Source: Sebaldella sp.
GTDB taxonomy: Bacteria; Fusobacteriota; Fusobacteriia; Fusobacteriales; Leptotrichiaceae
DNA length: 32,731 nucleotides
Direction: 5' to 3'
Assembly (NCBI GenBank): GCA_018058425.1
Contig: JAGOZX010000033.1
Coordinates: 1 to 32,731, forward strand
Numbering within the stretch: position 1 is the first letter of the stretch; each line of letters opens with the position of its first letter. The notes under the pieces are model-generated. The model did no database searches. It saw only the letters and a program-made list of their open reading frames with translations, and was not told the origin of the DNA. The translations under genes and the position numbers were made by a program. Positions 1 through 6,160 of this stretch are shown here, piece by piece.

Positions 1-926
1 GTAAAAAATTAAAGAAAGAAATAGATAAGACAATATATGATCAGAAAAAACCTATGGCTGAAAAAGCAATAAAAAGAAAAAAAGTAGAAGTATTTCAGAA
101 AAAACCAGATTATTCAAAATCACCAGGGTTGTTAAATTCAGAAGAAAATAAAAAAGATAATACAAAAAAAGAGAATAAAGAAGAAGCGGCTAATAAAGTG
201 GTAGAAAGAATGCCAGAAAAATCAAAAAATGAAGTAATAGAAGTATTGACAAGATGGGGAGTAACCCCAGATCCGAATGGAAGAATAGAAATAATATCAG
301 ATGGAGATGTATTATTTAGAGTAAATGATTATGATAGTGCTTTAGGAGCTTTTTGGGCATTGACGAGTAGTGAAGGATTAGGAATGAATTCAGGAGGAGC
401 AGTGTCATTACAAGAAATAGCATATACTAAAAATCCAGGGAATTACAGTTTAGATTTTTCAGGAGGAGCAATAAATTTAGAAATACAAGCGGTTGCAGTT
501 GGTGAAGGTTTAAATATACAAAATAAGAATATAAAACTTGAAGAGTATAAAAATTTAAGTAATCCAACAAAGTTTAATTTAAACGCTAAAGATGTTAATT
601 TGTCAGATTTTACACAAAAAGGCGGGAAAATAGATAATTTTGTAGAAGGAATAAAAGGTAAAAACTATAATGAATTAGAAACATTATTTGATAAAGAATT
701 AGTTGGGAATTTAGGGTATACAAAGGCCCCTATGAAGACTGGAGAAGGAGTAAAATATCAATTACCAAATGGAAAATCAATAATGTTAGAAAAAGGATTT
801 GAAAATTATGAAGACATTACTCATAGAGGACCGTATATAAAGTTATCAGGATATAAAAATAGTAGTTTGTCTGATGAAAAAGGTATAATAAGAGTTCCAT
901 TGGAAGGAAATCCGGCACTAAAATAG
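1..926 (+). CDS. C-terminal part of a large polymorphic/CDI-type toxin protein (5' end outside window)
   Basis: The frame is open from the first bases of the window: the codons before the first ATG (position 54) contain no stop, and there is no ribosome binding site there. This is therefore the 3' end of a longer gene and not a 290-residue protein. The first ~55 visible residues are Lys/Glu-rich and linker-like. A middle region follows, then a compact C-terminal segment with a THRGPYIKLSGY motif, ending in VPLEGNPALK. A variable C-terminal toxin domain followed at once by a small acidic gene (935-1288) is the usual layout of contact-dependent inhibition and related polymorphic toxins. The toxin activity is not recognised; a nuclease is likely from family precedent only. 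Transport and filament domains would lie upstream of the window. Confidence 0.6.
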   Translation, partial: KKLKKEIDKTIYDQKKPMAEKAIKRKKVEVFQKKPDYSKSPGLLNSEENKKDNTKKENKEEAANKVVERMPEKSKNEVIEVLTRWGVTPDPNGRIEIISDGDVLFRVNDYDSALGAFWALTSSEGLGMNSGGAVSLQEIAYTKNPGNYSLDFSGGAINLEIQAVAVGEGLNIQNKNIKLEEYKNLSNPTKFNLNAKDVNLSDFTQKGGKIDNFVEGIKGKNYNELETLFDKELVGNLGYTKAPMKTGEGVKYQLPNGKSIMLEKGFENYEDITHRGPYIKLSGYKNSSLSDEKGIIRVPLEGNPALK

Positions 927-934
927 GAGGGGAA

Positions 935-1288
935 ATGAAAAAAGAATATATAAAATCTCTTTTAATAAGTATAGCTGAAGAAGAATCATTATATTGGTTA
1001 TATAAAAATGAAGTTGAAAATCAATTTATTAGTTTATTGGATTTAAAGAAAATAATATATTATTTAATAAGTAAAAATATTATGCAATTGAATAGTTACA
1101 ATAATAAAGAATATATAGTGGAGACTAACTTGCAGGAAATTTTAGAAAATCAAAAAAACTGGGAAGATAAAAATCAAAAATATACCACGAATTTAACAGA
1201 AATTGGTTTTGATTATTTCAATGATAAAAAATATTGTGAAGAAATTGATAATGGTGCATTTCCTGATTTTGAAGTAATTAAAAAATAA
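935..1288 (+). CDS. Putative immunity protein for the upstream toxin
   Basis: This 117-residue protein starts 8 nt after the toxin stop, with AGGAGG immediately upstream, so the two are almost certainly co-transcribed and co-translated. It has no signal peptide or membrane segment and is rich in Glu, Lys, Asn, Tyr and Ile. The first half looks helical and could resemble a winged-helix fold, but no family is recognised. Small size, position directly behind a toxin C-terminus and cytoplasmic character support an immunity role. This is inference from context, not from a known domain. Confidence 0.55.
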   Translation: MKKEYIKSLLISIAEEESLYWLYKNEVENQFISLLDLKKIIYYLISKNIMQLNSYNNKEYIVETNLQEILENQKNWEDKNQKYTTNLTEIGFDYFNDKKYCEEIDNGAFPDFEVIKK

Positions 1289-1318
1289 AAATCACATTAT
1301 TTTACTAATGTTTTAAAC

Positions 1319-1407
1319 TGGATCGAATCTAAATTTTAGGACAACGAGTGTGAAGAAAAGTGAAATTAGAAATAAAAGAAGAGTTGGTGTAAAAATCAAC
1401 TCTTTTT
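1319..1407 (+). repeat. Solo IS left end fused to a terminator hairpin (copy A)
   Basis: The stretch beginning TGGATCGAATCTAAATTTTA matches the left end of the IS at 1956 for about 45 nt, through the GTGAAGAAAAGTGAA motif. After that it no longer matches the IS. It continues into a hairpin, AAGAGTTG (1379-1386) pairing with CAACTCTT (1397-1404), followed by Ts. The same composite unit recurs at 3908-3995. The hairpin lies between two convergent genes, so it can end transcription from both sides; it overlaps the last codons of the minus-strand gene ending at 1396. Confidence 0.6.
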
Positions 1408-1701
1408 ATATATAAATTGTAAATAAGTTTCCTCTAATTCTTTAAAAAATAAATTTTCAGCATCAATATTAAATCTCTCAAGAATATCAAAACTAGTTTT
1501 AGGTATAAATTTATTTAGATCGTTATCAATATAAGTATCTATAAGATAGGGAGTAATGGGAATTTTATCTAATACAAGAAAATTTCCTAAAGCAGTATAT
1601 TTAACAGAATAGTTATAGTATTTTTCAATTCCTACTCTACTCATCATAAAAATAATTTCTTGAGATTTTTTATATAATTGGGTAATTTTTTCATTAGTCA
1701 T
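1396..1701 (-). CDS. Small hypothetical protein, possibly an orphan immunity protein
   Basis: This 101-residue protein is encoded on the strand opposite its neighbours. The ATG at 1701 has a good GAGGAG site about 7 nt upstream on the minus strand, so the gene is likely real. It is a soluble protein rich in Tyr, Ile and Lys, with no signal peptide, membrane segment or Cys motif. No family is recognised. Size and location inside a toxin/immunity region suggest an orphan immunity or regulatory protein. A 15-bp perfect inverted repeat (1729-1743 with 1754-1768) lies just upstream of its start and could be an operator. Confidence 0.45.
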   Translation of the reverse strand: MTNEKITQLYKKSQEIIFMMSRVGIEKYYNYSVKYTALGNFLVLDKIPITPYLIDTYIDNDLNKFIPKTSFDILERFNIDAENLFFKELEETYLQFIYKKS

Positions 1702-1726
1702 ATTTTCTCCTCTTGATTTTTTATTT

Positions 1727-1912
1727 AGAGAATGATAAAATCAATTGTGAGGATGATTTTATCATTCTTTTAGGAAGCCGAAATATGCTTCCTTTTTATT
1801 CAAAGGGTACTATGGATACGCTAGGGCGTACCAATATATTAATTATTATTGGTACGAAAGTATCAATATTATATATAACTTCGCTGTTTGGATTTACGGC
1901 GATTTTTTTTTG
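1727..1912 (+). other. Gene-free stretch with four successive hairpins; candidate structured RNA or stacked terminators
   Basis: No convincing gene lies between 1702 and 2034. The 67-codon frame here has no ribosome binding site and is explained by the hairpins. In order: a 15-bp perfect inverted repeat, AGAATGATAAAATCA (1729-1743) with 1754-1768; AGGAAGC/GCTTCCT (1772-1778 with 1787-1793) followed by Ts; GTACCAATA (1828-1836) with TATTGGTAC (1847-1855), whose GTACC can alternatively pair with GGTAC at 1806-1810; and TCGCTG/CGGCGA (1881-1886 with 1897-1902) followed by nine Ts (1903-1911). The second and fourth look like textbook intrinsic terminators. Confidence 0.45.
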
Positions 1913-1955
1913 CTAAAATTTAATTTCTATATGTAGCATTAAGTATAATTATTTT

Positions 1956-1982
1956 TGGATCGGGCCCAAATATTAGGACAAC
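1956..1982 (+). repeat. Left terminal inverted repeat of the IS3-family element
   Basis: These 27 bp match the reverse complement of 3239-3265 at about 21 positions and mark the 5' boundary of the element. Partial copies of the same end occur at 1319, 3908 and 5997. Confidence 0.8.
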
Positions 1983-2034
1983 GAGAGTGAAGAAAAGTGA
2001 AGTTGTGATAAACTAAAAATTGGGAGTGATAGGA

Positions 2035-2334
2035 ATGGAAAAGAATTTAGGGAAAAGATACACAGAAGAATTCAAGAAAATGATAGTAGAATTATATCTT
2101 CAAGGGAAAACAAAAAAATATTTATCACAAGAGTATGGAGTAAGCTCAAATACAATAAGAGAATGGTTAACACGAGAGAAGAAAGAAATAAAAGAGAAGT
2201 ATAAAGATGAAACAAGTTATTTAGAAATTGTGAAATTAAAGAAATTATTGGAAGAAAAAGATAGGGAATTAAATGAAAAAGAAGAGGAAATAGAAATCTT
2301 AAAAAAGGCTACAGCCATATTAATGAAACGCTGA
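2035..2334 (+). CDS. IS3-family transposase OrfA (helix-turn-helix)
   Basis: This 99-residue protein is the DNA-binding subunit of the transposase. An N-terminal HTH_Tnp_1 domain (about residues 5-50) contains YTEEFKKMIVELY and YGVSSNTIREWL. A Lys/Glu-rich coiled-coil or leucine-zipper region follows (about 60-90), typical of IS3-group OrfA and used for multimerisation. The start chosen is ATG 2035, with GGGAGTGAT eight bases upstream; an in-frame TTG at 2020 overlaps that site and is unlikely. The gene ends in another frame than OrfB and carries the slippery heptamer A AAA AAG at 2301-2307, with a small GGCT/AGCC hairpin just after it, for production of an OrfAB fusion. Confidence 0.88.
   Translation: MEKNLGKRYTEEFKKMIVELYLQGKTKKYLSQEYGVSSNTIREWLTREKKEIKEKYKDETSYLEIVKLKKLLEEKDRELNEKEEEIEILKKATAILMKR
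2301..2316 (+). promoter_or_regulatory. Programmed -1 ribosomal frameshift site of the IS
   Basis: The heptamer A AAA AAG (2301-2307) is in register with the OrfA codons TTA AAA AAG. Slipping back one base leads into an open frame that continues KKGYSHINETLK and then directly into OrfB. The GGCTACAGCC that follows can form a tight four-pair hairpin. Such sites are established as the control of OrfAB transposase synthesis in the IS3 family. Confidence 0.75.
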
Positions 2335-2357
2335 AATTAAAAGAAAAATTTGAAATA

Positions 2358-3230
2358 GTGGATAAATTATCAAAAAAGCATAGTAAAAGAAAGCTATTAA
2401 GAATATTGGAAGTGTCAAGAAGCAGCTATTACTATAACCAAAAAGAAAAGAAAAATCAGCGGGAAATAGAAAATGAGATATTATTAGAACAAATAACATT
2501 AATATGGCAAAAAATTCATAAAAGATATGGAAGTAAGAAAGTGCATGCAGAGTTACAAAAGTTAAAACTAGAAGTAAATCTAAAAAGAGTGAAAAGATTA
2601 ATGAGAGAAAATAGACTATTTTCAATAATAGTAAAAAAATATAAAGTACATAGAAGTAATGTAGAAGAAAGAGGGGAAATAAAGAATAAACTAAAAAGGG
2701 ATTTTAGTACAGAAAAACTGAATGAAAAATGGGTAAGTGATATAACACACATTCATAGTGAAAGAGAAGGGTGGTGTTATCTATCGAGTATAATGGATTT
2801 GAAGAGTAACAGAATAATATCTCATAAAGTAGGAAAAGCAATGGATGTAGAATTAGTAATGAAGACGTTAAAAATGGCGACTTACATGAGAGGGAGAGGA
2901 AGAGAGACGATAATTCATACAGATAGAGGGAGTCAATATTTAAGTAAAGAATATAGAAAATATTGTAAGGAAAATAATCTGGAATTATCATATAGTAGAA
3001 AAGGGAATCCGTATGATAATGCATGTATAGAGTCATTTCATGCAACATTGAAGAAGGAATATGTCCATCATAAAAAGTTTAAAAATTTGGAAGAAATAAG
3101 GATAGGGATATTTGAATATATAGAATCATGGTATAATAGGAAGAGAATACAGGAGAAATTGGGTTATTTGAGTCCAGTGGAATATGAAGAACAATTAAAA
3201 AATGAAATTAAAATAAATAGAGTTAGTTAA
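2358..3230 (+). CDS. IS3-family transposase OrfB (DDE integrase core)
   Basis: This 290-residue catalytic part of the transposase has an N-terminal HTH_21-type region with SRSSYYY and KRYGSKKVHAEL. A retroviral-type integrase core follows, with the DDE residues in WVSDITHI, HTDRGSQYLS and NPYDNACIESFHATLKKE, and it ends with the usual LGYLSPVEYEE. The catalytic residues and full length are present, so the element may still be active. The frame opens upstream of the listed GTG and connects by -1 frameshift to OrfA, so OrfB is probably made mainly as the OrfAB fusion. The only nearby start is a GTG without a good ribosome binding site. Confidence 0.9.
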   Translation: MDKLSKKHSKRKLLRILEVSRSSYYYNQKEKKNQREIENEILLEQITLIWQKIHKRYGSKKVHAELQKLKLEVNLKRVKRLMRENRLFSIIVKKYKVHRSNVEERGEIKNKLKRDFSTEKLNEKWVSDITHIHSEREGWCYLSSIMDLKSNRIISHKVGKAMDVELVMKTLKMATYMRGRGRETIIHTDRGSQYLSKEYRKYCKENNLELSYSRKGNPYDNACIESFHATLKKEYVHHKKFKNLEEIRIGIFEYIESWYNRKRIQEKLGYLSPVEYEEQLKNEIKINRVS

Positions 3231-3238
3231 GTAAAAAA

Positions 3239-3265
3239 GTGGTCCTAAATTTGGGGACCAATCCA
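3239..3265 (+). repeat. Right terminal inverted repeat of the IS3-family element
   Basis: This is the partner of 1956-1982, ending ATCCA. The base after it, 3266, is already in the reading frame of a toxin C-terminal remnant. Confidence 0.8.
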
Positions 3266-3382
3266 AAGTTAATTAATCCTTTAAATCCAAGAACTTTTAA
3301 AGGAGAACACAATGGTCTTGAATTCATTTTTAACAAACAAGATGATGGAACATTTACATATTATCCACAAATACCAAAATAG
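3266..3382 (+). pseudogene. Orphan toxin C-terminal remnant cut by the IS
   Basis: From the first base after the IS, an open frame of 38 codons runs to the TAG at 3380-3382. It encodes KLINPLNPRTFKGEHNGLEF at the start and TFTYYPQIPK at the end. It has no start codon and looks like the last part of a toxin domain. An AGGAGGG site overlaps its stop, and an immunity-type gene begins 10 nt later, the normal spacing in these cassettes. The upstream part of the toxin is absent on the left side of the IS, so this is not a simple insertion into an intact gene. Confidence 0.55.
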
Positions 3383-3392
3383 GAGGGAAAGA

Positions 3393-3902
3393 ATGTTAAC
3401 ATTAGATGATTTTATTAATAAATCAAGAGAGGAGAATGATAAAGTAGCAATATTTTTTTCATTTTTACTTGATACATGTTGTAGATTTAAAGAAGATGTA
3501 ATAAAATATTTAACTAAAGGTTTTGGAACAATTATAAATGAACATGTCGGAATAGCCTTCCCAGAAACTAAAGCTTTTTTTAAAGATGAAGAAGGATATC
3601 TTAAAAAAGGTATGGAACTATATATGATATATGATGAAAAGAAAAATGGATTGAGTGAGGTTCAAAGTTTTCTAATGAATAATGAAGTTGCTTATAGGTA
3701 TTTAAGATTATATTATAATTATTATTTAGAAAAGTATCCAGAAGATAAAGAGGGATTAGCAGAATTAGAAGAAGCATATAAATTTTATAGAGAAAAACAT
3801 AATATATCAGAAGAAAATCCAGATTTTGATTATTATAATGTTATTGGGAATATATATAAGTATGTGAAATGGTATTGGGATGCAAATAGATGGGAAGAAT
3901 AA
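3393..3902 (+). CDS. Putative immunity protein (possibly CdiI type)
   Basis: This 169-residue soluble protein starts at ATG 3393 behind AGGAGGG (3381-3387). A longer version of the frame from 3312 would overlap the toxin remnant in another frame and lacks a ribosome binding site, so I reject it. The protein is rich in Glu, Lys and Tyr and largely helical in look. It includes NEVAYRYLRLYYNYYLEKYP and ends in an aromatic tail, KYVKWYWDANRWEE. Its general shape recalls the 'ribonuclease toxin immunity protein CdiI' family, but that is a weak impression. Position directly after a toxin C-terminus is the main evidence. The partner toxin is now only a fragment, so this is an orphan immunity gene. 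Confidence 0.6.
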   Translation: MLTLDDFINKSREENDKVAIFFSFLLDTCCRFKEDVIKYLTKGFGTIINEHVGIAFPETKAFFKDEEGYLKKGMELYMIYDEKKNGLSEVQSFLMNNEVAYRYLRLYYNYYLEKYPEDKEGLAELEEAYKFYREKHNISEENPDFDYYNVIGNIYKYVKWYWDANRWEE

Positions 3903-3907
3903 TATAA

Positions 3908-3995
3908 TGGATCGGGCCCAAATTTTAGGACAACGAAAGTGAAAAAAAGTGAAGTTATGAAGTGAAAGAAGAGTTGATAAAATCAGCTCTTTTTT
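3908..3995 (+). repeat. Solo IS left end fused to a terminator hairpin (copy B)
   Basis: This copy starts TGGATCGGGCCCAAATTTTA and matches the IS left end up to about 3956 (GTGAAGTTATGA). It then continues, as copy A does, into a hairpin: AAGAGTTGAT (3969-3978) with ATCAGCTCTT (3982-3991), a 3-nt loop and a run of six Ts. It lies just behind the immunity gene ending at 3902 and probably ends its transcript. Confidence 0.65.
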
Positions 3996-4005
3996 AACCC
4001 TCAAC

Positions 4006-4346
4006 AAATACTTCACAAGAAGTCACATAGACTACACCTGATGGCAGGTAGCTAAAGTTAAGGTAGATGCTGATGATTTTAAGAGTGAGATTAGTAATCG
4101 TGGTAGTGGGGTTGCAGAAAAATTGTCGAAAAAACAAATAGAAAATGAATTTGGAAATGTTAATATTTTTCATAGAGATGTTAAACCTAATATCTTGAAA
4201 GTTGCTAAACAAGTTAATCCGAAAATTGGAAAAGGAAAAGATGTGAATTTTGATATTCTTATGGATACAGATGGAAAAATATTTTTACAAGTAACGTCAC
4301 TAATAAGATTTATGAAACTAATTTAAATATAGAATGGTATAAATAG
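4006..4346 (+). pseudogene. Degraded toxin C-terminal domain (in-frame stop and frameshift)
   Basis: One frame reads KYFTRSHIDYT, then a TGA at 4039-4041, and resumes as WQVAKVKVDADDFKSEISNR onward through GKDVNFDILMDTDGKIF. Around the A/T run at 4274-4287 the natural continuation shifts by one base into a frame reading SNVTNKIYETNLNIEWYK and stopping at TAG 4344-4346. That stop lies 13 nt before the next gene and its ribosome binding site. The shared direction, the stop next to an immunity gene and the long open stretches indicate a former toxin domain now inactivated by at least two lesions. The toxin family is not recognised. Confidence 0.6.
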
Positions 4347-4359
4347 AGGGAGAGATAAT

Positions 4360-4611
4360 ATGGCATTTATAGAAACAGAGATTTCGATTTTTACTAAAAA
4401 AAATTTATTGGAAAAATATTCTTATAATGATTTTTCTATTTTAAAAAAAGAAGGTGCAGTATTTAATAATCCAGATTTTTCAAATTACTTAGAAACTCAA
4501 AATTATTATTTAGTAGCTTCAAATAAATTTAAAAATGATGATGAATATTTGAACAGTGAGGAAAGATGGGAAGAGTTATGGAGGAAAGTCGTTATAGATG
4601 TTAGATGTTGA
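4360..4611 (+). CDS. N-terminal part of a putative immunity protein (likely frameshifted)
   Basis: This 83-codon frame starts at ATG 4360 behind GGGAGAG, 13 nt after the toxin remnant. It is a soluble, acidic and aromatic protein with no recognised family, ending SEERWEELWRKVVIDVRC. The next frame (4598-4894) overlaps its end by 14 nt and begins immediately after a TAG in its own frame. Together they would give a protein of about 178 residues, a normal immunity size. A single-base indel near 4598-4611 splitting one gene is therefore as likely as two genes. Confidence 0.45.
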   Translation: MAFIETEISIFTKKNLLEKYSYNDFSILKKEGAVFNNPDFSNYLETQNYYLVASNKFKNDDEYLNSEERWEELWRKVVIDVRC

Positions 4612-4894
4612 CTATAATAAAGAAATTATTGAAAAAGTTCCAGGTTATTTAAAAAGTGAAACTGAATATGAATCATTTGGTATTTTAAAGGTCGAAGAAA
4701 AATATTTAGAAGATTTAGAATTAATGTTTGAAAACATGATTGAAAATTCTGAAGTAAAAACTATAATGTTTTCATCACAATATGAAAAAAATGAGAAAAA
4801 TTTAGTGCTTGGAACAATAAAATTAGATGTTTTTTTGAAAAAATTATTTTCAAAAGAGATATTAGCTAATACACACTATATAATAATTAAATAG
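4598..4894 (+). CDS. C-terminal part of the same putative immunity protein, or a separate small gene
   Basis: This 98-codon frame continues in another frame from 4360-4611. Its ATG is preceded at once by TAG, and the nearest GGAGG lies about 13 nt upstream, too far for efficient initiation, so an independent start is doubtful. The product is soluble, with EKVPGYLKSETEYESFGIL near the start and ANTHYIIIK at the end. No family is recognised. It is followed by a hairpin with a short T tract (4905-4937). Confidence 0.4.
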   Translation: MLDVDYNKEIIEKVPGYLKSETEYESFGILKVEEKYLEDLELMFENMIENSEVKTIMFSSQYEKNEKNLVLGTIKLDVFLKKLFSKEILANTHYIIIK

Positions 4895-4904
4895 AGTTTA
4901 ATTT

Positions 4905-4942
4905 GAAAAGACACTTGGAAATATTAGGAGTCTTTTCATATA
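4905..4942 (+). terminator. Terminator hairpin after the third cassette
   Basis: GAAAAGAC (4905-4912) pairs perfectly with GTCTTTTC (4930-4937) and is followed by an AT-rich tail. It lies 10 nt after the stop at 4892-4894. The T run is short, so efficiency is uncertain. Confidence 0.5.
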
Positions 4943-5049
4943 CATATTTTTAAAACAAAAGAAAATTAATATCAAACCTTGCAAAAATAAAAATCTAAGG
5001 TATAGTTAAATATATTTTTATAATAATTGAAATATATTAATAGGGATAA

Positions 5050-5151
5050 ATTAAGATAGAATACATTGAAAGAGTAACGCATCAGAGATTTATTGAAGGT
5101 AGAGAGATTAATGGAACTCCAAATCAAAAAGTTCCAAAAGGAGCGAAATAA
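5050..5151 (+). pseudogene. Orphan toxin C-terminal remnant ahead of the DUF2247 gene
   Basis: An open frame of about 33 codons without a start encodes IEYIERVTHQRFIEGREING and ends TPNQKVPKGAK. Its TAA (5149-5151) overlaps the ATG of the following gene as TAATG, and its last codons carry the AAAGGAG ribosome binding site of that gene. Stop-start overlap of this kind is typical of a translationally coupled toxin/immunity pair. Only the last few dozen codons of the toxin survive; the frame is closed by TAA at 5047. Confidence 0.5.
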
Positions 5152-5620
5152 TGAATACTTTAAATATATTATTACCGTATGAATATATTTCAAAATTGGT
5201 CAATTTGACTTGGAGTGATATTTCATATGGAATTAAGGAACAATTTTTAAATTCAGAAGCAGCAATCAAGAATGCTTATAAAATGATTGGAAAAGAAGAA
5301 GAGCCATCCCAAACATTGTTAGATTTAGCGTCTGTAATTAGAGAAGAGTCAATTCATCCATATATCGATGAATTAGTGAGACGGAAGAGAAATTTTTATA
5401 TGTGGTATTAAATTGGGTATTAGAGCATAAAGAATTATATCCAGATCCTTTAGAAACAGTTGAGATTATCTATGCTGATTTTGATTATCCAGAAGTAATT
5501 TCAAAATTTGTTAGATATATGCCTATGAATGAAGAAAGTCTGGGTTCTCCGGAATTAAATATGGAACGTTTATATAGAAAATGGAAGAATTATTTAGAAA
5601 GTAAAAAAGGAACATTTTAA
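5151..5620 (+). pseudogene. DUF2247-family immunity-type protein, split by a frameshift
   Basis: Two overlapping frames make up one protein. The first (5151-5411) contains LTWSDISYGIKEQFLNSEAA, and its natural reading ends at about IDELVR. From about 5381 the next frame reads TEEKFLYVVLNWVLEH and continues through EIIYADFDYPEVISKFVRYM to the end at 5620. The YADFDYPE...FVRYMP block is characteristic of DUF2247 proteins, which are common near polymorphic toxins. The join at 5379-5384 needs a single-base indel. The ATG at 5402 has no ribosome binding site, so the second half is not an independent gene. If not a sequencing error, the gene is inactivated. Confidence 0.75.
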
Positions 5621-5656
5621 TTTAATTATATAAAATTAAAGTAAAGAGGTGATTGT

Positions 5657-5920
5657 ATGAAAAGGATTCAATGCCCATGTTGTGGCTATTTTACTATCGA
5701 TGGAGAAGATGAAGTTATAGTAGATTATTGTGAAGTTTGTAGTTGGAGATATGATTTACCAGCCCATGAATATCCAGATAAAGTAACTGGTTATAATCGT
5801 ATATCATTAAATAACGCAAGGAATAATTACAAATTATTTAAAGCTTCAAAAGAAGAATTTTTAGGAACAAATAGAATTAGAGAACCTTTTTCTGAAGAAT
5901 TGCTAGAAAATAATATATAG
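5657..5920 (+). CDS. CPCC-family cysteine-rich protein
   Basis: This 87-residue protein starts behind AGAGGTGATTGT. It has the Cys-rich CPCC domain: QCPCCGYFTI at residues 5-14, and a second pair in DYCEVCSWRYD around 26-36, forming a likely four-Cys zinc site (CPxC...CxxC). A conserved tail follows, with GYNRISLNNARNNYKLF. This family is frequent next to contact-dependent toxins and is regarded as an immunity-associated or accessory gene; its biochemical role is not established. It is intact, unlike the DUF2247 gene 36 nt upstream, and is followed by a terminator. Confidence 0.8.
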   Translation: MKRIQCPCCGYFTIDGEDEVIVDYCEVCSWRYDLPAHEYPDKVTGYNRISLNNARNNYKLFKASKEEFLGTNRIREPFSEELLENNI

Positions 5921-5927
5921 ATGAGAT

Positions 5928-5962
5928 AAGAGCTGATGAAAAAATCAGTTCTTCATTATTTA
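5928..5962 (+). terminator. Terminator after the CPCC gene
   Basis: AAGAGCTGAT (5928-5937) pairs with ATCAGTTCTT (5944-5953), with one G-T pair and a 6-nt loop, followed by a broken T tract. It resembles the hairpins at 1379 and 3969, and like them lies next to an IS left-end copy (here 44 nt further on). Confidence 0.6.
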
Positions 5963-5996
5963 TCAAAAGACGCTCTCGCAAAATAAAAAGTTCAAT

Positions 5997-6160
5997 TGGA
6001 TCTGGCTTAAATTTTAGGGAAAAGGTACACAAAAAAATTCAAGAAAGTGATAATAAAATTGCACATTCTAGGAAAAAAATATCTGTCCCTAGAGTATGGA
6101 GTAAATGTAAATACAATAAGAGATTGGTTAAAACGAGAGTTGACTGTAGAAATATAGATT
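5997..6160 (+). pseudogene. Decayed IS3-family remnant: left end joined to part of OrfA
   Basis: The sequence starts with an IS left end, TGGATCTGGCTTAAATTTTA. After a short shared TTAGGG-type junction it jumps directly into the OrfA coding region: GKRYTKKFKKVIIKL, then YLSLEYGVNVNTIRDWLKRE, ending at TAG 6158-6160. This matches OrfA of the element at 2035, with deletion of the leader plus start codon and of two residues. No start codon and no OrfB remain. The rest of 6161-6307 holds no gene I can support. Confidence 0.75.

Larger units (their letters stand above)
1956..3265 (+). mobile_element. IS3-family insertion sequence (OrfA/OrfB, IS150/IS3-like group)
   Basis: The 1310-bp element is bounded by imperfect terminal inverted repeats. 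The left repeat is 1956-1982, starting TGGATCGGGCCCAAATATTA. The right repeat is 3239-3265; its complement starts TGGATTGGTCCCCAAATTTA. About 21 of 27 positions agree, and the ends are TG...CA as in the IS3 family. It carries a helix-turn-helix OrfA and a DDE transposase OrfB joined by an A AAA AAG frameshift site. No target-site duplication is seen: TTT precedes the left end and AAG follows the right end. This suggests later recombination with another copy. The right end abuts a toxin C-terminal remnant. Confidence 0.9.

Noticed and set aside
1713..1916. 67-codon plus-strand frame
   Set aside because: It has no ribosome binding site, its sequence is made of inverted repeats and terminators, and the product has no protein-like character beyond chance.
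3312..3392. Longer start for the immunity gene at 3393
   Set aside because: It would overlap the toxin remnant in another frame and lacks a ribosome binding site, whereas ATG 3393 has a strong one.
4169..4201. FHRDVKPNIL, resembling the protein-kinase catalytic loop HRDVKPxN
   Set aside because: No other kinase motif (Gly loop, VAIK Lys, DFG) is present. It lies in a short degraded toxin fragment and is a chance match.
1319..5997. CRISPR-like array from the repeated IS ends and hairpins
   Set aside because: The repeats are kilobases apart, unequal in length and clearly derived from an IS terminus.
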